A program made the translations under genes and the position numbers. The notes beneath the pieces were generated by a model, which was given only the letters and a program-made list of their open reading frames with translations, was not told the origin of the DNA and ran no database searches. Shown one piece after another: positions 26,374-36,493 of a stretch of DNA of 64,000 bases; position 1 is the stretch's first letter; every line of letters begins with the position of its first letter. Source of the DNA: Sandaracinaceae bacterium (GTDB taxonomy: Bacteria > Myxococcota_A > Polyangia > Polyangiales > Houyiibacteriaceae); NCBI GenBank assembly GCA_016706685.1, contig JADJJE010000015.1, forward strand, positions 62,001-126,000, read 5' to 3'.

Positions 26374-27906
26374 ATGCGCTCACCTCGCAGCATGCGCGAG
26401 CCGCGGTGGCTGTGCTCCATGCTTCTCGCTGGTGCGCTGCTGGCCGTGCTCGGCTGCGAGCCTGCGGCGTCTGCTCCGGACCCGTGGCCGCTCGCGGAAG
26501 ACGCGTTCGCGCGCAACGACCCGCGCGCCTTCGAGCTGTGGGCCGAGCTGCCCACGGACCACCCTGCGAGCGGGAGTGTGCGCCAGCGCCTGGCCACGGC
26601 CGACACACACTATCAGGAGGGCATCCGACGCCTCGCGGCCGAGGACGACGAGGGCGCATACCGCGAGATCCGTCGCGGCCTCGACCACGGGCCCATGGAC
26701 CCCGGGTACTACCCGATCATCGCGCGGCTCTACGTGGCGCGCGGCAACGACGCGGAGGCGGCGCGGCTGTTCGAGCGCTACCTTCTGGCGCGCCCTTCCG
26801 CCAGCGACGCGAATGATGTGCGGGACGAGCTGCGCTCGCTGTCGCCCGGGGCCAGCATCCTGACGGACACACCGCCCGAGCCTGCGCCCCTGCCGGTGCA
26901 GCCCGTGGCCACGAGCGTGCCGCTGGCCGCCTGGGTGGCGCTCGGTGTTGTGTCGGGCTTGCTGCTCGCGCTGAGCGGAGCGTGGCTGCTGGGCTGGTTC
27001 CGGCGGCGCGGGGTGTCACTAGCGCGCCTGGTGCGCGAGCAGCCTGAGCTGCACCCGGCCATCGCCTACCTGGTGGGATCGCTGCGGCACGAGCTGCTGA
27101 AGCACCGCGTGGGGGCCGCGCGCGAGGTGCTCAACCTGTTGGGCGCGGGCGAGAGCTCGCCGGCGCAGCACGCGTTCCTCGAGGCGCGTCTGTTGGGCAC
27201 GGTGGGCAGCCTGCCGCTCGACCAGGCCTTCGACGCCTACCTGCGGGCCTTCGAGCGGGCGCTCGGGGGGCGCTTCGACGTGCGCAGCGACCGCGCGTTC
27301 CGGCGCGCGCGGGAGGCCATCCAGGCCATCGTGAAGCTCACGCCCAAGCTGGCGGCGCGGCACGCGCCTCGGCACGTGCGCCGGCTGCGTGCGGCTCACG
27401 CCGCCCTCGACGCCTTCGATGCGTCGCTGAAAGAGCTGGTGGACGGGCTCATTCGCACGGACGTGGACCTCGCGCTGCTCGAGCAGGTGGTGAGCGAGGT
27501 GCGCCAAGAGTACGCCCCGAGCGCGGTCGAGCTGGACTCGCTCACGGTGGACGCGGGTGAGGCCGCGGCGATCGAGGTGTTCCGCGTGGACCTGGTGCTG
27601 GTGCTGAAGAACATCCTGCGGAACGCGGTGCTGGCGGTGGGCCGGGCGCCTGCCCCGCGCAGCGTGCGGCTGAGCGTGCGCGTGGCCATGGAGATGACGG
27701 GGGAGGAGACCGTGCACATCGCCATCAGCGACACCAGCGACGCGCCGCTCACGCTCGAGATGATCCGCGACCGCGAGTTCGGCCGTGGCCTCGGGCTGGT
27801 GAGCGCGGCGGTGGACCGCTACGGCGGCGCCATCTCCATCGAGCCCGGCCCTATGGGCTTCGTGAAGTCGGTGGTGGTGTCTTTTCCGTGTGCCTACAAC
27901 GCGTAG
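26374..27906 (+). CDS. Membrane-anchored sensor histidine kinase-like protein with extracytoplasmic TPR-like domain
   Basis: 510 residues. A lipobox-like signal (LLAGALLAVLGCEPA) is followed by a 120-residue helical region with TPR-like spacing (HYQEGIRRLAAEDDEGAYRE, ARLYVARGNDAEAARLFERY), a transmembrane helix (LAAWVALGVVSGLLLALSGA), and a cytoplasmic kinase region. The candidate phosphoaccepting helix is LVGSLRHELLKHRVGAAREV; the GHKL ATPase has an N-box LVLVLKNILRNAVLAVG and a glycine stretch EFGRGLGLVSAAVDRYGG, but the usual DxGxG box is degenerate (ISDTSDAPLT). Either the protein is weakly active or it is a degenerate partner kinase. ATG 26374 is used; 26392 is also possible. First of four co-oriented signalling genes. 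Confidence 0.75.
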   Translation: MRSPRSMREPRWLCSMLLAGALLAVLGCEPAASAPDPWPLAEDAFARNDPRAFELWAELPTDHPASGSVRQRLATADTHYQEGIRRLAAEDDEGAYREIRRGLDHGPMDPGYYPIIARLYVARGNDAEAARLFERYLLARPSASDANDVRDELRSLSPGASILTDTPPEPAPLPVQPVATSVPLAAWVALGVVSGLLLALSGAWLLGWFRRRGVSLARLVREQPELHPAIAYLVGSLRHELLKHRVGAAREVLNLLGAGESSPAQHAFLEARLLGTVGSLPLDQAFDAYLRAFERALGGRFDVRSDRAFRRAREAIQAIVKLTPKLAARHAPRHVRRLRAAHAALDAFDASLKELVDGLIRTDVDLALLEQVVSEVRQEYAPSAVELDSLTVDAGEAAAIEVFRVDLVLVLKNILRNAVLAVGRAPAPRSVRLSVRVAMEMTGEETVHIAISDTSDAPLTLEMIRDREFGRGLGLVSAAVDRYGGAISIEPGPMGFVKSVVVSFPCAYNA

Positions 27907-27941
27907 CCGCGCAGCCGGCGCGCGTGGCACTCTAGCGGCCG

Positions 27942-28388
27942 ATGACCGCTGGCCTGCGCCGCTTGCTGATCGTGGAAGACGGCCACGAGTACGAAGAGTT
28001 CGTGCGGCTGTTCCTGGGCACGCGCTTCCAGGTGGCCGTGGCGCACGACGCGGCGGAGGCGGTGCGCGTGGCGGTCGAGTTCTCACCGGAGGCGCTGCTG
28101 CTGGACCTGCGCTTCGAGCGCACGCCCGCCGCGGCCCTCGAAGGAGACGCCGACGACCTGGCCACGCGCCGCTTCGGGGGAGACCGGGCGCGCGCGCTGC
28201 GGCACCTGCAGGACCAGCAAGGCACCGTGGTGCTCGCCCACCTGCGCGAGCGCGGCTGCCACGCGCCTGCGCTGTTCATCCACGACTTCCCGGCGCGCCG
28301 GCTCGACAACCTGCGGCAGCTCTACGGCGACGTGCACGCCATCCCGTCGTTCGACGCGAGCGCCATCGCCAAGGTGCTGGGCGCATGA
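27942..28388 (+). CDS. Atypical receiver-domain protein
   Basis: 148 residues with receiver-like topology: RRLLIVEDGHEYEEFVRLFL at the start and the phosphoacceptor-like ALLLDLRFERTP. About 35 extra residues follow the aspartate before the next helix (ALRHLQDQQGTVVLAHLRER), and the conserved C-terminal Lys-Pro is missing (AIPSFDASAIAKVLG). The same VxDGxxY start and D-[LM]-x-F-E insertion pattern occurs in the sigma-54 activator encoded two genes downstream, so the two receivers are probably relatives. Stop overlaps the next gene as ATGA. Confidence 0.65.
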   Translation: MTAGLRRLLIVEDGHEYEEFVRLFLGTRFQVAVAHDAAEAVRVAVEFSPEALLLDLRFERTPAAALEGDADDLATRRFGGDRARALRHLQDQQGTVVLAHLRERGCHAPALFIHDFPARRLDNLRQLYGDVHAIPSFDASAIAKVLGA

Positions 28389-28764
28389 GCCCCGGCGAGC
28401 TCGCCCGCTACGCGGAGCTGGCCCTCGCGCTGGCCCACGACGTGGGCAAGTACATCACGCGCGCGGCACGCAACCTGCCCCCGGGCGAGGTGCCCGCCGT
28501 GCTGGTGGACATGCTGGTGGCGGACCTCTACCTCACCGACGGGAAGCGCAACGCGCTCGCGGTGTACCACGCGCTGGCCGAGGCCTCGGGGGTGGGCGAG
28601 CCCACGCTGCCGGATGCCATTCGCGAGGGCCTCGAGGCGCTGATGGCGCTCGAGGCGGGCGTGCGCGCGCACGACCCCGAGGCCGTGGAGCAGGCGCGCG
28701 TGACGGCCCTGCGCGTGGACGAGGCCTGCCGTGCGTTCGTGCGCGCGCAGGGCAGGAGCGGCGC

Positions 28765-28768
<4 letters not shown>
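28385..28768 (+). CDS. Small helical protein, possible histidine phosphotransfer (Hpt-like) or kinase H-box domain
   Basis: 127 residues, helical by composition, no family recognised with confidence. The N-terminal helix LALALAHDVGKYITRAARNL has a histidine in a context like the phosphoaccepting H-box of histidine kinases or Hpt proteins, and the gene sits between an atypical receiver gene and a sigma-54 activator gene with overlaps on both sides (ATGA at 28385, GTGA at 28765). Its place in the operon makes a phosphorelay role plausible; the HD-domain reading of AHDVGK is less likely because no further HD residues follow. Confidence 0.55.
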
Positions 28769-30480
<1,712 letters not shown>

Positions 30481-30487
30481 TGCCTCG

Positions 30488-30504
30488 AGTAGATTGAATC
30501 TACT
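30488..30504. promoter_or_regulatory. Perfect 17-bp palindrome, candidate activator-binding site
   Basis: AGTAGATT-G-AATCTACT lies eight bp after the activator's stop and about 50 bp upstream of the -24/-12 element at 30555. A further half-like ATAGATTT follows at about 30510. Position and symmetry match an upstream activating sequence for a sigma-54 activator. A terminator hairpin is less likely because no T-run follows. Confidence 0.6.
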
Positions 30505-30554
30505 GTTCATAGATTTTGGGCGCATCGTGTTGTTGAAATCATTATGTTAATGGC

Positions 30555-30569
30555 TGGCACGCGTCGTGC
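30555..30569 (+). promoter_or_regulatory. Sigma-54 (-24/-12) promoter
   Basis: TGGCACGCGTCGTGC matches the sigma-54 consensus TGGCACG-N4-TTGC with exact spacing and one mismatch (G for the first T of the -12 box). Predicted transcription start is near 30581, just in front of AAGGAG (30585-30590) and the ATG at 30599. The neighbouring gene encodes a sigma-54 activator, which raises confidence. Confidence 0.7.
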
Positions 30570-30598
30570 GATGGGTTCTCTCAGAAGGAGAATCCAAC

Positions 30599-31093
30599 AT
30601 GACCAGCCCGACCCCCAGCCTCCCCGAGACCTCTCCCACCAGCAGCCACGCGCAGGCCACCAGCGCGGCCGACCAGCGCATCGCGGCCCTGCGTAGCCAG
30701 CTGGCCATGATGCAGGCCGAGCGGTCACTGCTGCACACGCGGTCCGCTTCACCCAGCGGCCCGCCACCGGCGCGCAGCCAGCACGGCCCAGGCGGCTGGA
30801 TCTTCGCCGGGTTCTCGTTCGTGTTCTTCATCTCCATGATCGTCTTCGCGGCCACCCGCCCGCCGTCAGTTCGCTTCGTGGAGGTGGAGGTCACCCGCGA
30901 AGTGCTGGTGCCGCAGACGGTGGAGCCCGTGGCAGTGGCCGCTCCCGAGGTTCAGGCGCAGCCCGAGCCGGAGACCACCCGCCCGCGCGGCACCCGCAAC
31001 CCGCGCGGCACCGTGGGCACCACGGGCACGGCCATGACCACTCCCATGATCGAACTCGACCGCTGCGGCAACGACCCCCTCTGCGGCTCGTGA
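30599..31093 (+). CDS. Single-pass membrane protein of unknown function, predicted sigma-54 target
   Basis: 164 residues. Residues 1-58 are Ser/Thr/Pro-rich with a short helical stretch (DQRIAALRSQLAMMQAERSL), then one transmembrane helix (GGWIFAGFSFVFFISMIVFA, about 60-80), then an acidic/Pro stretch and an Arg/Gly/Thr-rich tail ending in DRCGNDPLCGS with two cysteines that could form a disulfide. No signal peptide; a cytoplasmic N-terminus is likely. AAGGAG lies eight bases upstream. No family recognised. The preceding promoter and activator genes suggest it is the dedicated output of the signalling operon. Confidence 0.7.
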   Translation: MTSPTPSLPETSPTSSHAQATSAADQRIAALRSQLAMMQAERSLLHTRSASPSGPPPARSQHGPGGWIFAGFSFVFFISMIVFAATRPPSVRFVEVEVTREVLVPQTVEPVAVAAPEVQAQPEPETTRPRGTRNPRGTVGTTGTAMTTPMIELDRCGNDPLCGS

Positions 31094-31121
31094 GCGCGGG
31101 CCTTGCAGGGCCCCACGCAAG

Positions 31122-32579
31122 TCAGCGCACGTCGAAGCGCAGCGTCAGCGGCGCGTCGGTGACGACCGTGGCGCTGGACTCCACCTGAGCGCTCTCCACG
31201 CCGCTCAGCAGCACCAGCGTGAAGGGCTCTGCGTCACCCGCCAGGCGCGTGAGCACCACCAGGCGCACGCCGGCCTCGCTGCGGGCGGCCCACAGCATGC
31301 GCGGTGTGCCCGCGTGCAGCGGCAGGTCCAGCAGCGTGGCGGGCGCCAGCTCGAGGCCGGTCACGCTGCGCACGATGACGATGCCGTCTCCGGCCACGCC
31401 CATCAGGTCGCGCCGGCCATCGCCGTCGGCGTCCACCGGGTTCACGCTGCGCATGCCGGGCGGCACCTCCAAGATGGCGCTGCCGAGGCCCTCGGCGCGC
31501 GCACCCCGCACCACGCGAGCGGCCTCGGCGAAGGCCAAGAGGTCCGTGCCACCGTCGTCGTCGAGGTCCACGGTGAGCAGCTCCACGCCGGGCGCGTCGG
31601 CCACCTCGGAGCGGCGCTCGAAGTGCCCGGTGCCGTCACCGAAGTACACCCGCGCCGTGCCGGACTCCTTGCCGATCAGGATGTCCAGCTTCTCGTCGCG
31701 GTCGATGTCGCCCAGCGCCAGCGTGAGCGCGTTGCCCGCGTCCAGCCGGGCCGTGCGCGCGGGCGAGGCGCCCCCGCCGAACACCCACACCTCGGCGGGC
31801 CGGCGGCCGAACGCGTCGGGGCGGTGCAGCGCCACCACGTCGAGCGCGTCGTGCTCGTTCACGTTGCCGAGCGCCAGCGCGGTGACGGGGATGGGCGCGA
31901 GCTCGAGCGGCTCGGCGAAGCCACCTCCGGGCGCGGCGGCCACCAGGTAGAGCGCGCCGCCCACCGTGCTGCCCTCGGCGTTGCGCTCGAGGAAGCCCAC
32001 CACCAGGTCCACGCGGCCGTCACCGTCCACGTCGCCGTGCGCGATGGCCGAGGCCGAGACGCGCGCGTTGGGCTGCGACGGCTCGCGATGCACCCGCAGT
32101 GTGCGGTACAGCTGGTCGCTCCCCTCGGGCCAGCGCACCAGCCACTGCACCTCGGCGCCGCAGCCCACGATGATGTTGCCCGGGTCCACCACGTCCACGA
32201 TGGGCGGCGTGTCGCTGCCCTCGCACACGATGTGGCGGCGCCGCGCGGGGCCGGTGGGAGCAGCGCCCGGCGTGGCTGCCGCGGTCCCGCCGTCTGCGGT
32301 CTCGGCCGTGTCGGTGGTGCCCGGCGCGGTGGCTTCGGTGCCGGCCGCCGTGGTGTCGCTCGCTGCCGTCTCGCCAGAGGTCTCCTCCACCCCAGCGTCG
32401 CCGCGGTTCTCGGCGCCCATGGCCGCTTCCGGGTCGGCCGCCGTGCCCGCTCCCGCCGTGCGCCCGAAGGCGCCGTCCAGCGGCGGCAGCACGCCCGCGA
32501 TGGCGCCCACCATGAAGAGCAGGCCCCACGTCCCGAGGAGGATCCCAAGCGCGCGCAGCGCGGCGGTGAACTTCTTCAC
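31122..32579 (-). CDS. Membrane-anchored VCBS/FG-GAP repeat protein
   Basis: 485 residues from a GTG (32577-32579) placed so that the protein opens with KKFTAALRALGILLGTW and a transmembrane anchor (LLFMVGAIAGVLPPL). Residues about 40-115 are Ala/Thr/Glu-rich low complexity. Then come FG-GAP-like repeats of integrin/VCBS type with calcium-binding loops: HGDVDGDGRVDLVVG, GDIDRDEKLDILIG, VDLDDDGGTDLLAF, VDADGDGRRDLMGV. These fold as a beta-propeller and usually bind ligands at the surface. The downstream 50 bp separate it from the convergent membrane protein gene. Function unknown. Confidence 0.8.
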   Translation of the reverse strand: MKKFTAALRALGILLGTWGLLFMVGAIAGVLPPLDGAFGRTAGAGTAADPEAAMGAENRGDAGVEETSGETAASDTTAAGTEATAPGTTDTAETADGGTAAATPGAAPTGPARRRHIVCEGSDTPPIVDVVDPGNIIVGCGAEVQWLVRWPEGSDQLYRTLRVHREPSQPNARVSASAIAHGDVDGDGRVDLVVGFLERNAEGSTVGGALYLVAAAPGGGFAEPLELAPIPVTALALGNVNEHDALDVVALHRPDAFGRRPAEVWVFGGGASPARTARLDAGNALTLALGDIDRDEKLDILIGKESGTARVYFGDGTGHFERRSEVADAPGVELLTVDLDDDGGTDLLAFAEAARVVRGARAEGLGSAILEVPPGMRSVNPVDADGDGRRDLMGVAGDGIVIVRSVTGLELAPATLLDLPLHAGTPRMLWAARSEAGVRLVVLTRLAGDAEPFTLVLLSGVESAQVESSATVVTDAPLTLRFDVR

Positions 32580-32628
32580 GGGGCGGTTGTAGCAGTCGCC
32601 CGCCACGAGCGCATAGCCCGAACCGGGG

Positions 32629-33582
32629 TCAGCGCACGCGCGCCTTCTTCCCGCCCTTCCGCTTGCCCTGCGCCCTCTTGCCCGCCTGCCGCACCGGCGT
32701 GGGCGCGACACCCGCTTTGCGCAGCAGCTCGATGGGGTCCACGCGCAGCCAGGCAGAGAGCACGTCGTACAGCGTCGAGTGGCTGCGGCGCAGCAGCTCG
32801 GGGCGCTCGAAGAACACCTCGGTGGCCACGGCGAAGAGCTCGGCGCGGTTGGTGCCCGCGTAGTCGCGCAGCACGGAGCGGCCGCCGCGCACGCGCACCA
32901 GCTCGTGGTTGAGCATCTGTTGCTCTTCGGCGAGCGAGCCGGGGGCCAGGCCCGGGATGCCGTCGGCGAAGCCGTCCTCGAGGTCCAGCACGTGGGCCCA
33001 CTCGTGCACCGACACGTTGTAGCCGTCGGAGTCGTGGTTCCAGCCGTCGCGCAGGGCGCGCTCCGAGAAGAGCACGGGCCCCTGGCGGTGCACCATGCCC
33101 GCGATGCGCGCGTCGTGCTGCACGGCGTACTCGTGGGAGAACGCGTCGGGGTAGAAGATGACCGAGCGGTGCTCGTCGATGCGCAGGTCGTCGCGCCCCA
33201 CGTAGAGCAGGGCGGCCCCCGCCAGCGACAGGACGCGCATCTCGAGCGTGTCGCGCGCGCCCTTCACGGTCTCGAACTCGATGGTGGCCAGCAGGCGCGT
33301 GACGCGGCGCGCGAAGGCCTCTTGCCCGGCTGCGTCGAGCCCGTTGAAGTGCGGCACGTGGCGCTTCAGCAGCACGAGCACCTCGGGGTCGAGCGGCTGG
33401 CGGGCCGCCCGGTAGGCCTCGAGCGGCCGGCGCACCGCGAACGCCAGCACGCCCGTGACCACGAGCGGCCCCAGCACCATGACGGCCCACGAGTCGCCTG
33501 AGCGGCCCAGCGCGAAGAGCGCGGCCGCGGCCAGCGCCGCGAGGGTGACTCGCCACAGGACCGCGCGTGCTTCGGGGCTCAT
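32629..33582 (-). CDS. MtfA-family (M90) zinc metallopeptidase with membrane anchor
   Basis: 317 residues. Two N-terminal hydrophobic helices (TLAALAAAALFALGR, WAVMVLGPLVVTGVLAFAV) precede an MtfA-like domain: IEFETVKGARDTLEMRVLSL, the zinc site VHEWAHVLDLEDG with His193, Glu194 and His197, then a downstream Glu in RAELFAVATEVFFERPELL. MtfA of E. coli is a peptidase that binds the Mlc repressor of glucose uptake; there it is soluble, so membrane anchoring is a difference. The C-terminal tail is Lys/Arg-rich. Start ATG 33580-33582. Confidence 0.87.
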   Translation of the reverse strand: MSPEARAVLWRVTLAALAAAALFALGRSGDSWAVMVLGPLVVTGVLAFAVRRPLEAYRAARQPLDPEVLVLLKRHVPHFNGLDAAGQEAFARRVTRLLATIEFETVKGARDTLEMRVLSLAGAALLYVGRDDLRIDEHRSVIFYPDAFSHEYAVQHDARIAGMVHRQGPVLFSERALRDGWNHDSDGYNVSVHEWAHVLDLEDGFADGIPGLAPGSLAEEQQMLNHELVRVRGGRSVLRDYAGTNRAELFAVATEVFFERPELLRRSHSTLYDVLSAWLRVDPIELLRKAGVAPTPVRQAGKRAQGKRKGGKKARVR

Positions 33583-33663
33583 GCGCCGGACTCTACCGTT
33601 TCGGGGTGGGGCCACCGTCGGATTTCCGCCTCGCGGCGAGAGGATCAAGTAGTCTTCTGCGCC

Positions 33664-34788
33664 GTGACGCTCCGCTCTCTCCCTCTGGTGCTCGCCACCC
33701 TGCTCGCCGCGCTCGCGCTGCCCTTCACCGTGGGGGGCTGCGACAAGATCGGCATCGGCGGCGAGCCGCACCCGCCGCTCATGATGGGGCCCACCCCGCT
33801 GAGCGTCACCGACACGTTCATGACCGAGCCCAACGCGTTCACGCCGGCCGAGTCGGCCGCGCCGCTCGACTTCGCGCTGACCCTGGCCGTGCGTGAGGGC
33901 CGCCCCACGGTGGTGCTCTCGGGGCGCTACAACCTGCCGGCCACCGCGCGCGCGCGCTATGGCGACGACCCGCGTCACGCCATCTACGTCATCGCGCTGA
34001 ACCCCGAGGCTCACCGCCTGCACGCCGCCCCCGTGGGCCCGCCGCTCTCGCCCACCAGCGAGCCGCCTGCATTCCAAGGCGACGTGTTCGCGGACCAGGG
34101 CAGCGGTGAGCCGCTGCGCGGGGTCTTCAGCGTGGACCTGCCCGTGGCGCTCGGGCTGCCGCAGCTGTCGGCGTCGTATCAGTTCTTCCTGTGGATGGAC
34201 GAGCACGTCACCGCGCGTCAGGGAATTGTGTCGCCCACCAACCGCACGCCGCGCGAGGGCCACGAGGTGCTGCCCATCACGGGGCCGGCGATCCTGCTGC
34301 AGGGGACCGACAGCCAGCTGCCGTTTCCGGGCGTGACCATGACGCCCGACGAGGGCACGAGCGTGGTGCGCGGCATCGTGGCGCACGACCGCGACCTCCC
34401 CGAGCCCGTTCCGCTCCTGGTGCTGGCGGTGGAGCGCCCCGCCATGCGGTTCGGCTATGCGCGCGTGGTGCTGCCCAACGACGAGGACTCGGTGCGGCTG
34501 GCCTACGACTTCGACGTGCGGCACCTGTACTTCAACCACCAGCCCGAGGGGCGGGTGTGGGTGCTGGGCATCATGGCCGAGTCCATGGGAACGCCCGTGG
34601 CGGTGCGCATGCCCGAGCGGCCGGTGGTGCCCGTGGTGGACGGTGGTGTGCCCGCGCCGGCGGCTGCGCCGGCTGCACCGCCTGCGCCCGCCGCTCCTGC
34701 TTCCGCCGCGCCCGCGGCCGCTCCTGCGGCGCCAGCAGCAGCCGCACCCGCGGCCGCTCCCGCACCTGCGGGCCACGCGCACCACTGA
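33664..34788 (+). CDS. Lipoprotein with Ala/Pro-rich tail, function unknown
   Basis: 374 residues from GTG 33664. Lipoprotein signal LVLATLLAALALPFTVGGCD (Cys about 27). The mature part (residues 40-320) is beta-rich with no recognised domain; segments such as LDFALTLAVREGRPTVVLSG and WVLGIMAESMGTPVAVRMPE may mark two related halves. The last 50 residues are a low-complexity Ala/Pro tail ending in HAHH. Divergent from the MtfA-like gene with 81 bp between starts. I do not recognise the family. Confidence 0.7.
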   Translation: MTLRSLPLVLATLLAALALPFTVGGCDKIGIGGEPHPPLMMGPTPLSVTDTFMTEPNAFTPAESAAPLDFALTLAVREGRPTVVLSGRYNLPATARARYGDDPRHAIYVIALNPEAHRLHAAPVGPPLSPTSEPPAFQGDVFADQGSGEPLRGVFSVDLPVALGLPQLSASYQFFLWMDEHVTARQGIVSPTNRTPREGHEVLPITGPAILLQGTDSQLPFPGVTMTPDEGTSVVRGIVAHDRDLPEPVPLLVLAVERPAMRFGYARVVLPNDEDSVRLAYDFDVRHLYFNHQPEGRVWVLGIMAESMGTPVAVRMPERPVVPVVDGGVPAPAAAPAAPPAPAAPASAAPAAAPAAPAAAAPAAAPAPAGHAHH

Positions 34789-34807
34789 TTTCACCGCGGC
34801 GCGGCGT

Positions 34808-34822
34808 CAGCCCGGTGGGCTG
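34808..34822. terminator. Hairpin between convergent genes
   Basis: CAGCCC (34808-34813) and GGGCTG (34817-34822) around GGT, in the 40-bp gap between the convergent lipoprotein and DUF2894 genes. A compact GC-rich stem without a T-run; possible bidirectional terminator only. Confidence 0.35.
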
Positions 34823-34828
34823 GCGCGC

Positions 34829-35701
34829 CTACTCGGCGGCTTCCACGCTGTCCTGCGGGCGCTCGCTGTCGCTGGCGCCGGGCTCCTGGCCGCCCTTGGG
34901 CGCCCGCTTGGCGCGCGGCTTGGCGGGCGCCTTCGGCTTCGGGGCAGGCTTGGCGCTGGGCTTGCCCCGCGCGGGTTTCGACGGGGGCGGCTGCGTGACC
35001 CAGCGCTGCAGCGTGCCGATGGCCTCGAGGCGCGCCACCTGCACGCGAAGATAGGCGGGAGCCAGCGCCTCCAGGGCCTCGAGGGTGCGCGCAGCCACCG
35101 AGGGCGCGTGATAGCGGCCGGCGTGCGCGGGCAGCTCGGCCGTGGCCTGCGCCACCACCAAGCGCGCCGTGGCGTCGGCCGCCGCGTCTTGATAGATGGC
35201 CGCTGCGAGGCCGGTGACCGTCTCGCGCTCCGGCAGCAGCGGCTCGCCGCCGTTGTCTTCGAGGGGCGGGGGAGGCTGCGAGAGCCCGCGTGAGTGCGCC
35301 TCGTGGCTCAGGCGCTCGAGCCACGGCTGCACGATGGCCTGACGGGCCGCCACGCGGGTCTCGTCGTGGCGCTTGGCGGCGCGCGCCACCTCGTCGAAGC
35401 GGCCGTAGTGCAGCGCGCTGTCGAGGCGCTTGGCCGGGTCCAGGCCCTGCCGCGCGAGCTGCGCGTAGGTCTGGTCGGCCCGCTCGCGTGCCCGCGTGAA
35501 GGACTCCGACAGCGCCTCGAAGCGTGTGGCTGCCCGCTTCAGCAGGTGCGCGCGCCCAAGCCCATCGAGGCCCTCCGCCTTGCTCAGCAGCGTGCGCACC
35601 AGCGCCACGGCGGGCGCGTCCCAGACCTCGGCCCCGCGCACGACGAGATCGTCGAGCGCCGCGCGCAGCGCGCTGGGGTCGAGCTCGGGCGCGGTGGTCA
35701 C
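34829..35701 (-). CDS. DUF2894-type protein, last gene of the DUF3348-DUF802-OmpA operon
   Basis: 290 residues from a GTG (35699-35701) that overlaps the OmpA-type stop as GTGA. Helical protein: SALRAALDDLVVRGAEVWDA, LLKRAATRFEALSESFTRAR, RARLEAIGTLQRW-like C-terminal helices, and an Ala/Lys/Pro-rich basic tail (about residues 240-290). The identification rests on its position after DUF3348, DUF802 and OmpA genes, a gene order known in Pseudomonas, Burkholderia and Xanthomonas relatives, and on the general sequence character. Molecular role unknown. It is cytoplasmic by lack of signal or membrane segments. Confidence 0.7.
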   Translation of the reverse strand: MTTAPELDPSALRAALDDLVVRGAEVWDAPAVALVRTLLSKAEGLDGLGRAHLLKRAATRFEALSESFTRARERADQTYAQLARQGLDPAKRLDSALHYGRFDEVARAAKRHDETRVAARQAIVQPWLERLSHEAHSRGLSQPPPPLEDNGGEPLLPERETVTGLAAAIYQDAAADATARLVVAQATAELPAHAGRYHAPSVAARTLEALEALAPAYLRVQVARLEAIGTLQRWVTQPPPSKPARGKPSAKPAPKPKAPAKPRAKRAPKGGQEPGASDSERPQDSVEAAE

Positions 35702-36493
35702 GGCGCGCGCAGCTCCTGGGTGGCGTCGAGCGACGTCGGCGCGAGGGCTTCCGGAGCGCCGCCGGGCGCGTTCACGTCGGCGGACGGAGCGTCGACCACC
35801 TGCAACGGCGCGGCCTCCTGGGTGGTTCCCGCCGAGGCCTGCTCGGTGGCGTTGCCGATGCGGTGGATCAAGCGCGGCACCGGCGAGATCTCCCCGCGCC
35901 GCTTCATGGCGCGGTTCTCCTCCGTGTCGTTGGGCGCCACCGGGTGGTTGGCGCCGAAGCCGGCCGCGAAGATCCACTCGGCGGGCATGCCCGCGGCCAC
36001 CAGCTCGCGCGTGACGGTGAGCGAGCGCTGCGCGCTGACCTCCCAGTTGTCCACGAACGAGCCGTTGGCGCGCAGCACCGTGTCGTCGGTGAAGCCGCTG
36101 ACCATGAGCGACAGCTCGTTCTGGCCCAGGTAGTGCTGCAGCGGCGGCACCAGCGAGCGCAGGAGGTCACGCCCCTCGGGGCGCAGCTCGACCGAGCCCA
36201 GCGCGAACAGCAGGTTGCCGCGGATGCCGATGCGCCCGTCCACCAGGGTGATGAGCCCCGAGCTGAGCGGGCCGGCCAGCACGCTCTCGAGCGCCTCGAG
36301 GCGCGCGGTGGCGGCTTCGCGCGTGGCGCGCTCGGCCTCGAGGTCTTCGGACAGCGCCACCTGCACGGTGACCAGCCACACGAAGAACAACACGAACAAG
36401 CCCGAACAAGCACGCCATCAGGTCGCCGAAGGCGGCCCAGATGTTCGGCAGCTCGTCGCCGTCGTCGTCTGCGCTCTCGTCAGGCAGATACAT
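35698..36493 (-). pseudogene. OmpA-family membrane protein (MotB/ZorB-like) with a frame-breaking 10-bp duplication
   Basis: The N-terminus from ATG 36493 reads DELPNIWAAFGDLMACLFG and then leaves frame; the remainder resumes as LFFVWLVTVQVALSEDLEAE and continues through an OmpA peptidoglycan-binding domain (LLFALGSVELRPEGRDLL, GFTDDTVLRANGSFVDNWEV, SAQRSLTVTRELVAAGM, GFGANHPVA) to the stop at 35698. The break coincides with a 10-bp near-perfect tandem duplication (36393-36412). Removing one copy restores 262 codons and a continuous membrane helix, ending DLMACLFVLFFVWLVTV. The topology, one N-terminal helix plus OmpA domain, is that of MotB/ZorB-type stator partners. It overlaps the DUF802 gene end by 14 bp and the DUF2894 start by four. 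Confidence 0.85.
36393..36412. repeat. 10-bp tandem duplication inside the OmpA-type gene
   Basis: CGAACAAGCC followed by CGAACAAGCA (9 of 10 identical), inside the codons for the single transmembrane helix of the OmpA-type protein. Ten is not a multiple of three, so the duplication shifts the frame; collapse to one copy gives a normal open frame. Confidence 0.85.

Noticed and set aside
26432..26863. 143-codon plus-strand frame inside the sensor kinase gene
   Set aside because: Out-of-frame with Arg/Thr/Ser-rich sequence; the kinase frame has a signal peptide, TPR-like helices and GHKL motifs.
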